Source of the DNA: Pectinatus cerevisiiphilus
GTDB lineage: Bacteria; Bacillota; Negativicutes; Selenomonadales; Selenomonadaceae
Assembly (NCBI RefSeq): GCF_004341685.1
Contig: NZ_SMAA01000005.1
Span: 1 to 64,000, forward strand
Direction of reading: 5' to 3'
DNA length: 64,000 nt
Made by a program: the position numbers and the translations under genes. Shown one piece after another: positions 33,169 through 41,361 of this stretch; position 1 is the stretch's first letter; every line of letters starts with the position of its first letter. The notes below the pieces were generated by a model, which was given only the letters and a program-made list of their open reading frames with translations, was not told the origin of the DNA and did not search any database.

Positions 33169-34515
33169 TTATTTCATCTTTTCTATTTGCTTGCATACTT
33201 CATCTGCAATTTCCTGCTGCCATCCGCAATCAAACATAAGCTGCAACACACCATATCTATTCCGTAATTCTTTTGCGTAAATTATACCATTCCTAACCAT
33301 TTCCATAGTCACATCTATTTGATCAGGACGATACGGTGCATCTATTTTTTTCATGCGTTCAATCATTTTATCGACAGTTGGTAATTTTTCTGCCAGTTCA
33401 ATAATTTCTGCTTTATGCTTAGCAACCATAGCAAGCCGTTTTGCTACATTTTCGTCAGTATTCTTTTGCGCACGTTCTTCGAGCGCTATAACACCTGGTG
33501 CAGCCGGTCCATACACACGTTTGATATTTTCTTCCCATGCCATTTTATCAAAATGTGGTTTTGCAAATGACGACGCAGCTTTCAATTTTTCAGCGGTTTT
33601 CCGATATAACAGCAATGCTATTATCGTGCCCACTCCTACTTTTGTCCCATGATGCACACCTTCATGTCCATGTTGTAGAAAAATCATTTCCCAGTAATGG
33701 GACATATGGTGTTCACTGCCTGACGCAGGCCGCGAATTACCACTATAGCTCATATCAATTCCCGCTAAGGCAAGTCCTTCCATAACAGCACCTACAGATT
33801 TTTCATCACGTTCCTTTATGCCATTATCCGCAGCTGCTGCAACATCGGCCACAGCCCCATACATTATATCAACCAATCTATCACAATAGTATTCCCCAGT
33901 GACAATATGTGCTAACTTCCAATCTGTAAGACATACATATTTCCCAAAGATATCACCGATGCCAGCAGTAATCAAATGCATTGGTGCATCCTTTAAAACA
34001 GCGGTGTCAACTATAATCGCCGTAGGACGCCCCATATTTTCATATGTTGTCTTTAAACTATCCACCATCAAAGGTGCTACGTCTGAGGCATAACCATCCA
34101 TAGATGGTGCCGTGGCAATTATAAAATAATCGGCCTTTATAGTATGTGACGTAAACCTACATAAATCATTGATGACTCCTGAGCCAATGCCTATTAAAAG
34201 ATCACAGCCATTAGGTATATGTGTTATAATCTTCCCTGCTGCCAATTCATCAGGTACCAATTCATGATTAGTAAATATATATTTACTATAACTTATGCCA
34301 TTATCTTCAAGTATTTTATAAACTTTCTGTCCTGCAGCTTTTTCTGTATTAACATCAGCAATAATACAAATTTTTTTATAATTTTTTTCTTTTATATATT
34401 CAGGTAATATAGCAATAGCATCGTGGGTGATATGTACATGGCGCATATCGCATTCATGTACTTTTCCACAAGCACAATCAATTTTTCTTCCAATATAATC
34501 TTTCCAGTTACGCAC
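33169..34515 (-). CDS. Glycerol-1-phosphate dehydrogenase (AraM/EgsA) homologue, copy 2
   Basis: A paralogue of the gene at 23150, with the same layout: N-terminal DCACGKVHE motif, GIGSGVINDLCRF, TAPSMDGYASD, GIGDIFGK, SRPASGSEHHMSHYWEM and HGTKVG with the metal ligands. AGAGGGGG precedes the GTG at 34515 (448 residues); a longer frame to 34542 would start inside that site. It is the last gene of the sigma-54-driven mannose-type PTS operon, about 80 bases after EIID. The two copies are similar but clearly diverged, so a recent duplication is unlikely. It probably oxidises or reduces the phosphorylated PTS substrate or its breakdown product; the true substrate is unknown. Confidence 0.82.
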   Translation of the reverse strand: MRNWKDYIGRKIDCACGKVHECDMRHVHITHDAIAILPEYIKEKNYKKICIIADVNTEKAAGQKVYKILEDNGISYSKYIFTNHELVPDELAAGKIITHIPNGCDLLIGIGSGVINDLCRFTSHTIKADYFIIATAPSMDGYASDVAPLMVDSLKTTYENMGRPTAIIVDTAVLKDAPMHLITAGIGDIFGKYVCLTDWKLAHIVTGEYYCDRLVDIMYGAVADVAAAADNGIKERDEKSVGAVMEGLALAGIDMSYSGNSRPASGSEHHMSHYWEMIFLQHGHEGVHHGTKVGVGTIIALLLYRKTAEKLKAASSFAKPHFDKMAWEENIKRVYGPAAPGVIALEERAQKNTDENVAKRLAMVAKHKAEIIELAEKLPTVDKMIERMKKIDAPYRPDQIDVTMEMVRNGIIYAKELRNRYGVLQLMFDCGWQQEIADEVCKQIEKMK

Positions 34516-34598
34516 CAAAATCCCCCTCTTTATTTTCAACATCTATATATTGTCTACATAGCAAATAACATCTATGCTCGACAATCAATACATTTATT

Positions 34599-35417
34599 TT
34601 AGAATATGCCCAAGCAACCTGTTATAATACCAAATAAAATCAATGCTCCCATCAATTTTATCGGTGAAGCACCTTTACGGACATAATGCAAAACTACTAA
34701 GGTGAGTACTAACGGAATAAGTCCAGGCATCAATTTATCGAGCAAATCATGTTGCAGACTAAATGCAGCACCTCCGCCCAGATCAAAATTCAAATAAAAT
34801 TCTAACGGGATGAATCTTCCTACTAATCCCCCCATTACCATAGTTCCTAAAAGGGATGCAGCTTCGATAACCCTGTTTATTTTACCGCCTGACATTATTT
34901 CTTCAACAGCTCTTCTACCATACCGATAACCATTGAACCACATATTATAAGAAATACTTGTCATTATCATAAACTGTGCTAAAAGAAAAATTATTGGGCC
35001 GGCAATATTATTATTATTGGTTATCCCAATACATATTGCTAACATAATTGGTGTTATAACACCTTGTGTCAGGGTATCACCCACTCCTGCCAATGGTCCC
35101 ATTAAACCTGTCTTTATACCATTAAAAGCTTCATCTGTTATAGGTTGTCCGTTAGCACGTTCTTCTTCCATTGCCACAGTTACACCATGTATTACCGAAC
35201 CACAAATAGGTTCAGTATTAAAAAATGACATATGCCTGGTAATTCCCTGCTTTTGTTCTTCTTTATCATGTGGATAAAGTTTTTTCATAATTGGCAGCAT
35301 CGAATGGGCAAATGCCACTGCCTGCAACCGTTCATAATTGTAATTTGATTGGGCAAACATAAACCAGTTAAACCATGATTTACGCACATCCGCTTTTGTT
35401 AATTTATTATCAGCCAT
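34599..35417 (-). CDS. PTS mannose-family EIID
   Basis: A 272-residue EIID, one of two membrane subunits of a Man-family PTS. Family motifs: KADVRKSWFNWFMFAQSNYNYER at the N-terminus, then HMSFFNTEP and NGIKTGLMGPLAGVGDTLTQGVI near residue 95, with one or more C-terminal helices. It starts directly after EIIC without a gap. The length is normal for the family. Confidence 0.92.
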   Translation of the reverse strand: MADNKLTKADVRKSWFNWFMFAQSNYNYERLQAVAFAHSMLPIMKKLYPHDKEEQKQGITRHMSFFNTEPICGSVIHGVTVAMEEERANGQPITDEAFNGIKTGLMGPLAGVGDTLTQGVITPIMLAICIGITNNNNIAGPIIFLLAQFMIMTSISYNMWFNGYRYGRRAVEEIMSGGKINRVIEAASLLGTMVMGGLVGRFIPLEFYLNFDLGGGAAFSLQHDLLDKLMPGLIPLVLTLVVLHYVRKGASPIKLMGALILFGIITGCLGIF

Positions 35418-36179
35418 TTAAGCGTTACCTCCTTTATCACTACGATAATTGATAGCACTTATAGTGAGCGCTATCACTGCACCGACGATAGAAATTATGA
35501 TGATATCCATCTGGAAATATACTGAACATAATATGCCTAAGATGAAGAAAGGCATAGTGAAACTATTACCTATTAATTTCAAGTTCATCGCAATACCAAG
35601 TGCAGGAAGCATAGCACCAATTACATTAAATACGTGTAAGATATTAGGTGTTAATATGTTAAGCATACCATTTACAGCCGTAGGTCCATAATAAACAACG
35701 AGCGTTGCTGGAATAAAACTCATAACAAATAATAATACCTGTGGTGGCACTACATTTATAAATGCTACCATGTTCAAATTACCCTTTTCGACTTCTCTAT
35801 CAGCCCAATGCACAAAAAATGAGTTTACTGTCATCTTAGCAATCCACAAAACAGTTGCTATTGTCCCCAATGGAACAGAAATAGCCATAGCTGTCCCAAC
35901 ATCAAGATTAGAAGCGATAGCCAGTGCAGTGCCTACATAACCGGCAAAGGACGGATCTCCCATTTGCGCTCCACCTGCCGAAATAAAGCCCAAATAAATA
36001 ACATTTATACCTGCACCAATCAGTGCCCCTTCCATTGGATGCCCTAAAATGATACCGGTGATAAATCCTGCCAACAGTGGTCTATTAAAAGTAAAAAAAC
36101 CTGCATAACTAAGCCACGGACTCCATGAGAGGTAATAAAATAATCCTATTAATGCAGCTTGCAACAATGTCAATTCCAT
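35418..36179 (-). CDS. PTS mannose-family EIIC
   Basis: A 253-residue EIIC with several hydrophobic helices. NRPLLAGFITGIILGHPMEGALIGAGINVIYLGFISAGGA (residues about 29-68) and DPSFAGYVGTALAIA are family hallmarks. Together with EIID it forms the channel; PTS-Man systems carry hexoses, amino sugars and, in some branches, other compounds. The substrate is not evident. Confidence 0.92.
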   Translation of the reverse strand: MELTLLQAALIGLFYYLSWSPWLSYAGFFTFNRPLLAGFITGIILGHPMEGALIGAGINVIYLGFISAGGAQMGDPSFAGYVGTALAIASNLDVGTAMAISVPLGTIATVLWIAKMTVNSFFVHWADREVEKGNLNMVAFINVVPPQVLLFVMSFIPATLVVYYGPTAVNGMLNILTPNILHVFNVIGAMLPALGIAMNLKLIGNSFTMPFFILGILCSVYFQMDIIIISIVGAVIALTISAINYRSDKGGNA

Positions 36180-36197
36180 TTTTATGCCCCTTTCTCT

Positions 36198-36671
36198 TTA
36201 AAAAAAACTTTGGATATCCTTAGGTGTATCATCTGGAACAATCTGGACAACCACATGTACCCCTTTATCTATTAGTTGCTTAAAACATTCTTTTTCTTCT
36301 TCTGAAATAGATATATTACGATAAAGCTGCTTACGGCCTTTTGTCGCTCCCATACCGCCTAAATCCAGATCTTTTATTTCTACTCCTTTTTCCATAAGTG
36401 TCTTTATCGTCATTGGTGTTTTAGCAAGTACAATTACTCTTTCACCTGCATCATCCTGCTGCAATATTTCAGCCGCCTGTTCAATCGTGTGAATGCCAAT
36501 TTTAAACGAGGAAGGTGCGGCCATCTTAATAATTTTAGACATAAAATCGTCATTTGCTACACCGTCATCCACTACGATGATTCTATTTCCCTTTGTAACT
36601 TTAGCCCATGCAGTCACTACCTGCCCATGTATCAATCTATCATCAATTCTTGTCAATACAATATTTAACAT
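36198..36671 (-). CDS. PTS mannose-family EIIB
   Basis: A 157-residue EIIB. The phosphorylated histidine lies in the motif RIDDRLIHGQVVTAW at residues 7-21. VVDDGVANDDFMSKIIKMAAPS and GGMGATKGRKQLYRNIS are typical. EIIA and EIIB are separate genes here rather than fused. Confidence 0.93.
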   Translation of the reverse strand: MLNIVLTRIDDRLIHGQVVTAWAKVTKGNRIIVVDDGVANDDFMSKIIKMAAPSSFKIGIHTIEQAAEILQQDDAGERVIVLAKTPMTIKTLMEKGVEIKDLDLGGMGATKGRKQLYRNISISEEEKECFKQLIDKGVHVVVQIVPDDTPKDIQSFF

Positions 36672-36688
36672 ATTAGATTCTCTCCTCT

Positions 36689-37102
36689 TTAATCTTTTGT
36701 TGACGCTAATTCTGCAAATAATTCCTTTATGCCATCCTTACCTGATTGCATACAATGCTTGGTAAGTTCTTCCAAATCATAAGAATTTCTCATCGTAATT
36801 GCTTCTAATAACATAGGAAAACTTAATCCTGTGATACATTTATATGGTGCTTCTACATTTGAACTTGCTATTGCAGCCGCATTATATGGACTTGCCCCAA
36901 ACAAATCAGCAAAGACAAGAACTCCATCATTTTGATTTAATTCTTCAATTTCTTTTTTTACTTTACCGCAAAATTCTGTAATATCATCTCCTCTATGCAA
37001 ACCTAATGTTTTCACCCTTTCGACAGATCCCAATACCAGCTCAGCGCTTTTCAACATTGCTTTACCGAAATCTTCATGAGTTAGCAGCAAAACTGCAACC
37101 AT
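36689..37102 (-). CDS. PTS mannose-family EIIA
   Basis: A 137-residue EIIA, the first gene of the operon. The phospho-histidine is in LLTHEDFGKAML near residue 9, and VFADLFGASPYNAA near 63 is conserved. Its EIIA relatives also occur as domains in the LevR activators. The sigma-54 promoter at 37145-37161 drives it. Confidence 0.92.
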   Translation of the reverse strand: MVAVLLLTHEDFGKAMLKSAELVLGSVERVKTLGLHRGDDITEFCGKVKKEIEELNQNDGVLVFADLFGASPYNAAAIASSNVEAPYKCITGLSFPMLLEAITMRNSYDLEELTKHCMQSGKDGIKELFAELASTKD

Positions 37103-37144
37103 ATTTCCAAACCCTCCCTATATTACCGTTTCGCTTATTATATA

Positions 37145-37161
37145 AGCAATTTTTGTGCCAA
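37145..37161 (-). promoter_or_regulatory. Sigma-54 promoter of the mannose-type PTS operon
   Basis: On the minus strand TTGGCAC (37161-37155), five bases, then TTGCT (37149-37145): a perfect -24/-12 element about 45 bases before the EIIA start. The divergent LevR2 gene is the expected activator. Confidence 0.92.
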
Positions 37162-37182
37162 TACACATACAAGAATGTGTAT
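37161..37182. promoter_or_regulatory. Candidate regulator site abutting the sigma-54 promoter
   Basis: ATACACAT at 37161-37168 and ATGTGTAT at 37175-37182 form a perfect 8-bp inverted repeat with a six-base spacer. It touches the -24 element and shares the ATACAC half-site with the repeat at 16309-16342. Confidence 0.5.
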
Positions 37183-37272
37183 CGTTATTTAAATATCCAT
37201 ATAGTTCAGTGATGGTAATGTTTACTAAAATTTTTCTTTACATACAAATTCTTCTAAAATTTATTAATTTTA

Positions 37273-37329
37273 ATACAGAATATCATGATATAATTATCTG
37301 TATCAAAGCATCATATTAATCTGTATCAA
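37273..37329. promoter_or_regulatory. levR2 promoter region with repeated TCTGTAT words
   Basis: A TATAAT at 37289-37294 has a weak -35. ATCTGTATCAA occurs twice in direct order (37296-37306 and 37319-37329, 23 bases apart) and its inverse core ATACAGA at 37273-37279. The arrangement suggests protein binding around the promoter, perhaps autoregulation. Confidence 0.4.
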
Positions 37330-37349
37330 TTTATAAAGGAGTTTTGCAT

Positions 37350-39986
37350 ATGCACTATTCTCGCAAACAAAAAATACTGCATATTCTAAAAGAGCATGGT
37401 AACGACGTTGCCAAAAAAATCTATCCAGAAATTTCCCCGCAACTTGGTTGTACTACTATGCATATTGCAACTGTTACTGGTATACTACGCAATAATGTAA
37501 GCATGGAACTTAATGTGGCCTTAAAACAAAATCTCGTAATAAAGATAAATGGTAAACCCGTTCTATACATTGAAAAAGATTTATTAGAAACTATATACCA
37601 TCTTCATTTTGCTTCAAATGTGTTCAGCAATTTTGATGCTTTTAAAGCTTATATTGCTGCTCCTCCTCAAAAACCGATCAATAAAGATAAAAGTTTTCAG
37701 AAACCTTCTCAGAAAATTTCTATAAATACAGCAGAAAATATTTTTGATACTGTCTCAGAGCACGATGTTTTTAATAATTTAATTGGTGTGACTGATGATC
37801 TTTACACTCAAGCCAAGCAGGCAAAAGCAGCAGTTTTATATCCGCCCAATGGCCTGCATACACTTATAACAGGGCCTACCGGCAGTGGCAAAACAACTTT
37901 TGCCAATATAATGTACCGCTATGCCGTAGAAATGAAAACATTGGCCAAAAGCGCGCCCTTCATAATATTTAACTGTTCGGATTATGCAGAAAACACCCAA
38001 TTACTTTTATCTCATCTATTTGGTCATATAAAGGGGGCATTCACCGGTGCTTTTAAGGAAACTACCGGTCTCGTTGGCCAAGCTAATGGGGGTATTCTCT
38101 TTCTTGACGAAATTCATCGTCTGCCTCCAGAAGGACAAGAAATGCTTTTTACTCTTATTGACCACGGTAAATATCGAAAACTAGGTGAAACAGAAAGCTA
38201 CCATACGGCAAACGTCCTCATTCTCGCAGCGACAACAGAAAATCCCCAATCAGCTATTTTAAAAACATTTTTCCGTCGTATTCCTATTCTTATAACACTA
38301 CCAGGGCTCAACGAACGCCCCCTAAAAGTACGAATGAAGCTAATCAACCACTTTTTTCAAGCTGAATCCAAAATCATCCAAAAACCCTTGATCGTTTCCA
38401 AAGAAGTTTTAAAAGTGTTATTAACCTATAAATGTAGTGGTAATATCGGCCAGCTGCACAACGACATCCAGGTTTTATGTGCCAATGCTTTTATCGAAAA
38501 TGTACTATCAGCCAGCTCCGGTTACAAACAAAGCATAAGTATAAAATTATCGCAACTAACCGATAATTTAAAAAATGAATTTTTCCAATCTGCATCAAAT
38601 CGCCAGGAACTTTATAAAACATTTAATTTTAATGATATCAAATCCATTGTTTTCGATGGTAACAATGACCAGCTCAGTGATCTTCTAATAAAAGATGACT
38701 ATGCTGTCGATGCTGGTTTTTATGAGTATATACTCAAAACAGCACAATCGTTTTATAAGGACGGCGTTGCTATAGAAACTATAAAGGAAAAAATTCATTC
38801 AAAACTATACCATCAAAACATTACGTCAAATAACAGTCCTAAAGTAAAAATTGATAAAGAAATTTTAAATAAAATTGTCAATACTGACCTGACAAATATA
38901 ATAAAACGTCATCTCAAGGCTGATAATATTGCCGCTGCTGATAATAAAATGATCTATAGTCTGGCACTCCATTTCGAGATGCTTAAAGACCGCTTAGAAA
39001 ATGGTCAATCAGCTGCCGGTATTAATTCACAAGAAATTATGCTTAAACATCCCACTGAATATAAATTAGCAAAGGAAATCTGCGATGATGCTTCTGGTCT
39101 GTTTGACATGATGATACCACCAGAAGAGATAGCTATAATTGCTTCTTTCTTTTATACGATAAATAAGCAAAATAAATCCATAGCCCTTCCCATCATCGTT
39201 GTCTGTCACGGACGCAATACAGCCAGCAGCATGGTCGAAGTAGTAAAATCCTTAATGGGCAACCATGAAATTTACGCTATAGATATGCCACTTGATGCAA
39301 AAGTGGATACTACTTTGACGCTTGCAGCAGAACTTGCCCAAAAAATTCACTGTGGTCATGGTATTCTCATGCTTGTTGACATGGGTTCACTTATCGATTT
39401 TGGTGACATGATTACCGCCAAAACAAGTATTCCCATAAAAACCATAAGCAACATATCTACGCCATTACTCCTTGAAGCTGCACGCCGTTGTATGATGCCT
39501 GATATCACCCTGAATGATGTTGTAAAATTACTCAACAATCAATTAAACTATGCTTCCGAATTATATGTTGATACTGAACAACATCCTCTTTTCACATGGT
39601 CTGCTTCCCTCGATCCCCACCTTCTTACTAAAATAGTTTCTTCATTAGCTGATATCACCACATTTATTGACGTAAAAAAAGCGACTGACTTACTTGGTCA
39701 AGCGCTTAATAACATATTACAATACTATAACCAACCGCTTACAGACCATATATTCGTGAAATTCATCTTCCATTCAATCTGTATGCTCGAACGCGTCATC
39801 CGCAAAGAATCCCTTTCTTACAAGAACTATATAAAATTAAAAAATGACCATGAAACTCTTTTCAATGTAATAAAGAAAAGTTTCACAGTCATAGAAGAAA
39901 CTTACGGTATAACGATCACTAATACTGAGCTCTCTTATGTAACAGAAATGTTCCTTTTAATCCTCCCCCAAAAATTACGAACATGA
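37350..39986 (+). CDS. LevR-type sigma-54-dependent activator with PRD and EIIA domains (copy 2)
   Basis: An 878-residue LevR/ManR regulator. After an N-terminal winged helix, the AAA+ domain has Walker A TGPTGSGKTTFAN near residue 175, the canonical sigma-54 loop GAFTGA near 232 and Walker B GGILFLDEIHRLPPEGQ. A PRD, an EIIA-Man-like domain (VVCHGRNTASSMVE, phospho-His) and a C-terminal PRD follow. Unlike copy 1 it lacks an obvious EIIB-like segment between EIIA and the last PRD. AAGGAG is eight bases before the ATG at 37350. It is divergent from the mannose-type PTS operon, which it should activate from the sigma-54 promoter. Confidence 0.93.
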   Translation: MHYSRKQKILHILKEHGNDVAKKIYPEISPQLGCTTMHIATVTGILRNNVSMELNVALKQNLVIKINGKPVLYIEKDLLETIYHLHFASNVFSNFDAFKAYIAAPPQKPINKDKSFQKPSQKISINTAENIFDTVSEHDVFNNLIGVTDDLYTQAKQAKAAVLYPPNGLHTLITGPTGSGKTTFANIMYRYAVEMKTLAKSAPFIIFNCSDYAENTQLLLSHLFGHIKGAFTGAFKETTGLVGQANGGILFLDEIHRLPPEGQEMLFTLIDHGKYRKLGETESYHTANVLILAATTENPQSAILKTFFRRIPILITLPGLNERPLKVRMKLINHFFQAESKIIQKPLIVSKEVLKVLLTYKCSGNIGQLHNDIQVLCANAFIENVLSASSGYKQSISIKLSQLTDNLKNEFFQSASNRQELYKTFNFNDIKSIVFDGNNDQLSDLLIKDDYAVDAGFYEYILKTAQSFYKDGVAIETIKEKIHSKLYHQNITSNNSPKVKIDKEILNKIVNTDLTNIIKRHLKADNIAAADNKMIYSLALHFEMLKDRLENGQSAAGINSQEIMLKHPTEYKLAKEICDDASGLFDMMIPPEEIAIIASFFYTINKQNKSIALPIIVVCHGRNTASSMVEVVKSLMGNHEIYAIDMPLDAKVDTTLTLAAELAQKIHCGHGILMLVDMGSLIDFGDMITAKTSIPIKTISNISTPLLLEAARRCMMPDITLNDVVKLLNNQLNYASELYVDTEQHPLFTWSASLDPHLLTKIVSSLADITTFIDVKKATDLLGQALNNILQYYNQPLTDHIFVKFIFHSICMLERVIRKESLSYKNYIKLKNDHETLFNVIKKSFTVIEETYGITITNTELSYVTEMFLLILPQKLRT

Positions 39987-39993
39987 ACTTATT

Positions 39994-40824
39994 TTAAAGC
40001 TGCAAGGCTTTTACCAGTTCATCATCAGTATAGATATCCGTAGAAATCTCAATTTTTCGTTTTCGCAAAGCATGTACCATCTGTGATGCCAACGGCAATT
40101 CAAGACCAAGTTTTCTAATCTTTTCAACATCACTAAATATTTCACGTGGCGTACCATCCGCTGCTACCTTACCGTCGTGCATAACGATTATTCTGTCGGC
40201 TGATATTGCCTCATCCATAAAATGCGTTATCAAAATTATTGTCATGCCATACTTTTCATGCAACTTATGTACAGCCTCCATCACAGCCGCCCTACCAGAA
40301 GGATCAAGCATAGCCGTTGGTTCATCAAGTACCATATAATCCGTCCGCATTGCCAAAACCCCCGCAATGGCAATAAGCTGCTTCTGTCCGCCCGAAAGAA
40401 GGTGCGGGGCAAAATTCCGCTTTTCCTCCATATTAACAGCTTTAAGACTTTCTGTTACTCTCTTTCGTATTTCTTCCGGCATTATTCCCAAATTTTCTGG
40501 TCCAAAAGCGACATCATCTTCAACAATAGCTGCAATTATTTGGTTATCAGGATTTTGGAAAACCATTCCTACCTTTTGTCTAACCTGCCAGATTGTAGTT
40601 TCATTTTTAGTATCAAGGCCATCTACGATACAACTTCCCGCTGTAGGCAATAAAAGTCCATTAAGATGTCTGGCCAAAGTCGATTTTCCTGAACCATTCA
40701 TACCGATAACTGCAATAAATTCACCCTTATTTATTGTTAAATTTACGTTATCAAGTGCCTTTTTTTTCTTGTTATCAGTCTGTATATATTCGTACATAAG
40801 GTTCTTTATTTCAATTTTATCCAT
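39994..40824 (-). CDS. ecfA1: ECF transporter ATPase EcfA1
   Basis: The second ATPase of the ECF module, 276 residues: Walker A GMNGSGKSTLARHLNGL, Q-loop VFQNPDNQIIAAIVEDDVAFGPEN, signature LLSGGQKQLIAIAGVLAM and Walker B YMVLDEPTAMLDP. The NPDNQ motif marks it as EcfA1, complementing EcfA2 at 6969 (YPETQ). It is separated from ecfA2 by about 32 kb and from rplQ by about 14 kb, though its orientation is the ancestral one. Its 3' end is seven bases from the convergent levR2 stop. It has its own promoter. Confidence 0.92.
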   Translation of the reverse strand: MDKIEIKNLMYEYIQTDNKKKKALDNVNLTINKGEFIAVIGMNGSGKSTLARHLNGLLLPTAGSCIVDGLDTKNETTIWQVRQKVGMVFQNPDNQIIAAIVEDDVAFGPENLGIMPEEIRKRVTESLKAVNMEEKRNFAPHLLSGGQKQLIAIAGVLAMRTDYMVLDEPTAMLDPSGRAAVMEAVHKLHEKYGMTIILITHFMDEAISADRIIVMHDGKVAADGTPREIFSDVEKIRKLGLELPLASQMVHALRKRKIEISTDIYTDDELVKALQL

Positions 40825-40914
40825 ATTATCCCCTAAACTATCATCTATAATATTCTTACCTTTATCTAATATTTTAATAACCGTTACTACGCCTTAATCT
40901 AACTCTATTTTATA

Positions 40915-40942
40915 ATAATACCTCATTATATATCATTGTCAA
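40915..40942 (-). promoter_or_regulatory. ecfA1 promoter
   Basis: TTGACA (40942-40937) and TATTAT (40920-40915), 16 bases apart on the minus strand, about 90 bases before ecfA1. The stretch 40945-41220 shows nothing else I can name. Confidence 0.6.
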
Positions 40943-41226
40943 CACAGATTTTCTTTTCTTATACAATCTTTATATTTCAAGTCATATATATAATTTCTAT
41001 TTATATTGTATTTTTTTATCTTAGTTGTCTTATATTTTTCCCAATGCTTTTCTTTATTGACATTACCTCTCGTCTATGCAACAATGTTGAAGTAGCTTCC
41101 ATTATATTTATTAGCCAACAACCATAAATATAACAGATAATGCATTCTATGCATATCTAGGGAACAGGTGCCAATAACTTAATAGAATACTTGGTAAAAG
41201 CCAACGTCGTTATGCGGAATAAATTA

Positions 41227-41255
41227 TTGTAAACGTTTAGATACAATAATTTAAT
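41227..41255 (+). promoter_or_regulatory. ldh promoter with cre-like catabolite site
   Basis: TGTAAACGTTTAGA at 41228-41241 matches the Gram-positive catabolite-responsive element consensus TGWAANCGNTNWCA at 13 of 14 positions. It overlaps a possible promoter (TTGTAA at 41227-41232, TTTAAT at 41250-41255). The start codon is about 105 bases downstream. Confidence 0.45.
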
Positions 41256-41361
41256 AATGCACAACCATAATAAGGCAAACCAAGAACTGCCTGTTTAACA
41301 ATCACTATACTGTAATTCATCTATATGGTATACCTATGAGTAATAGGGAGGAGATTTTTTT

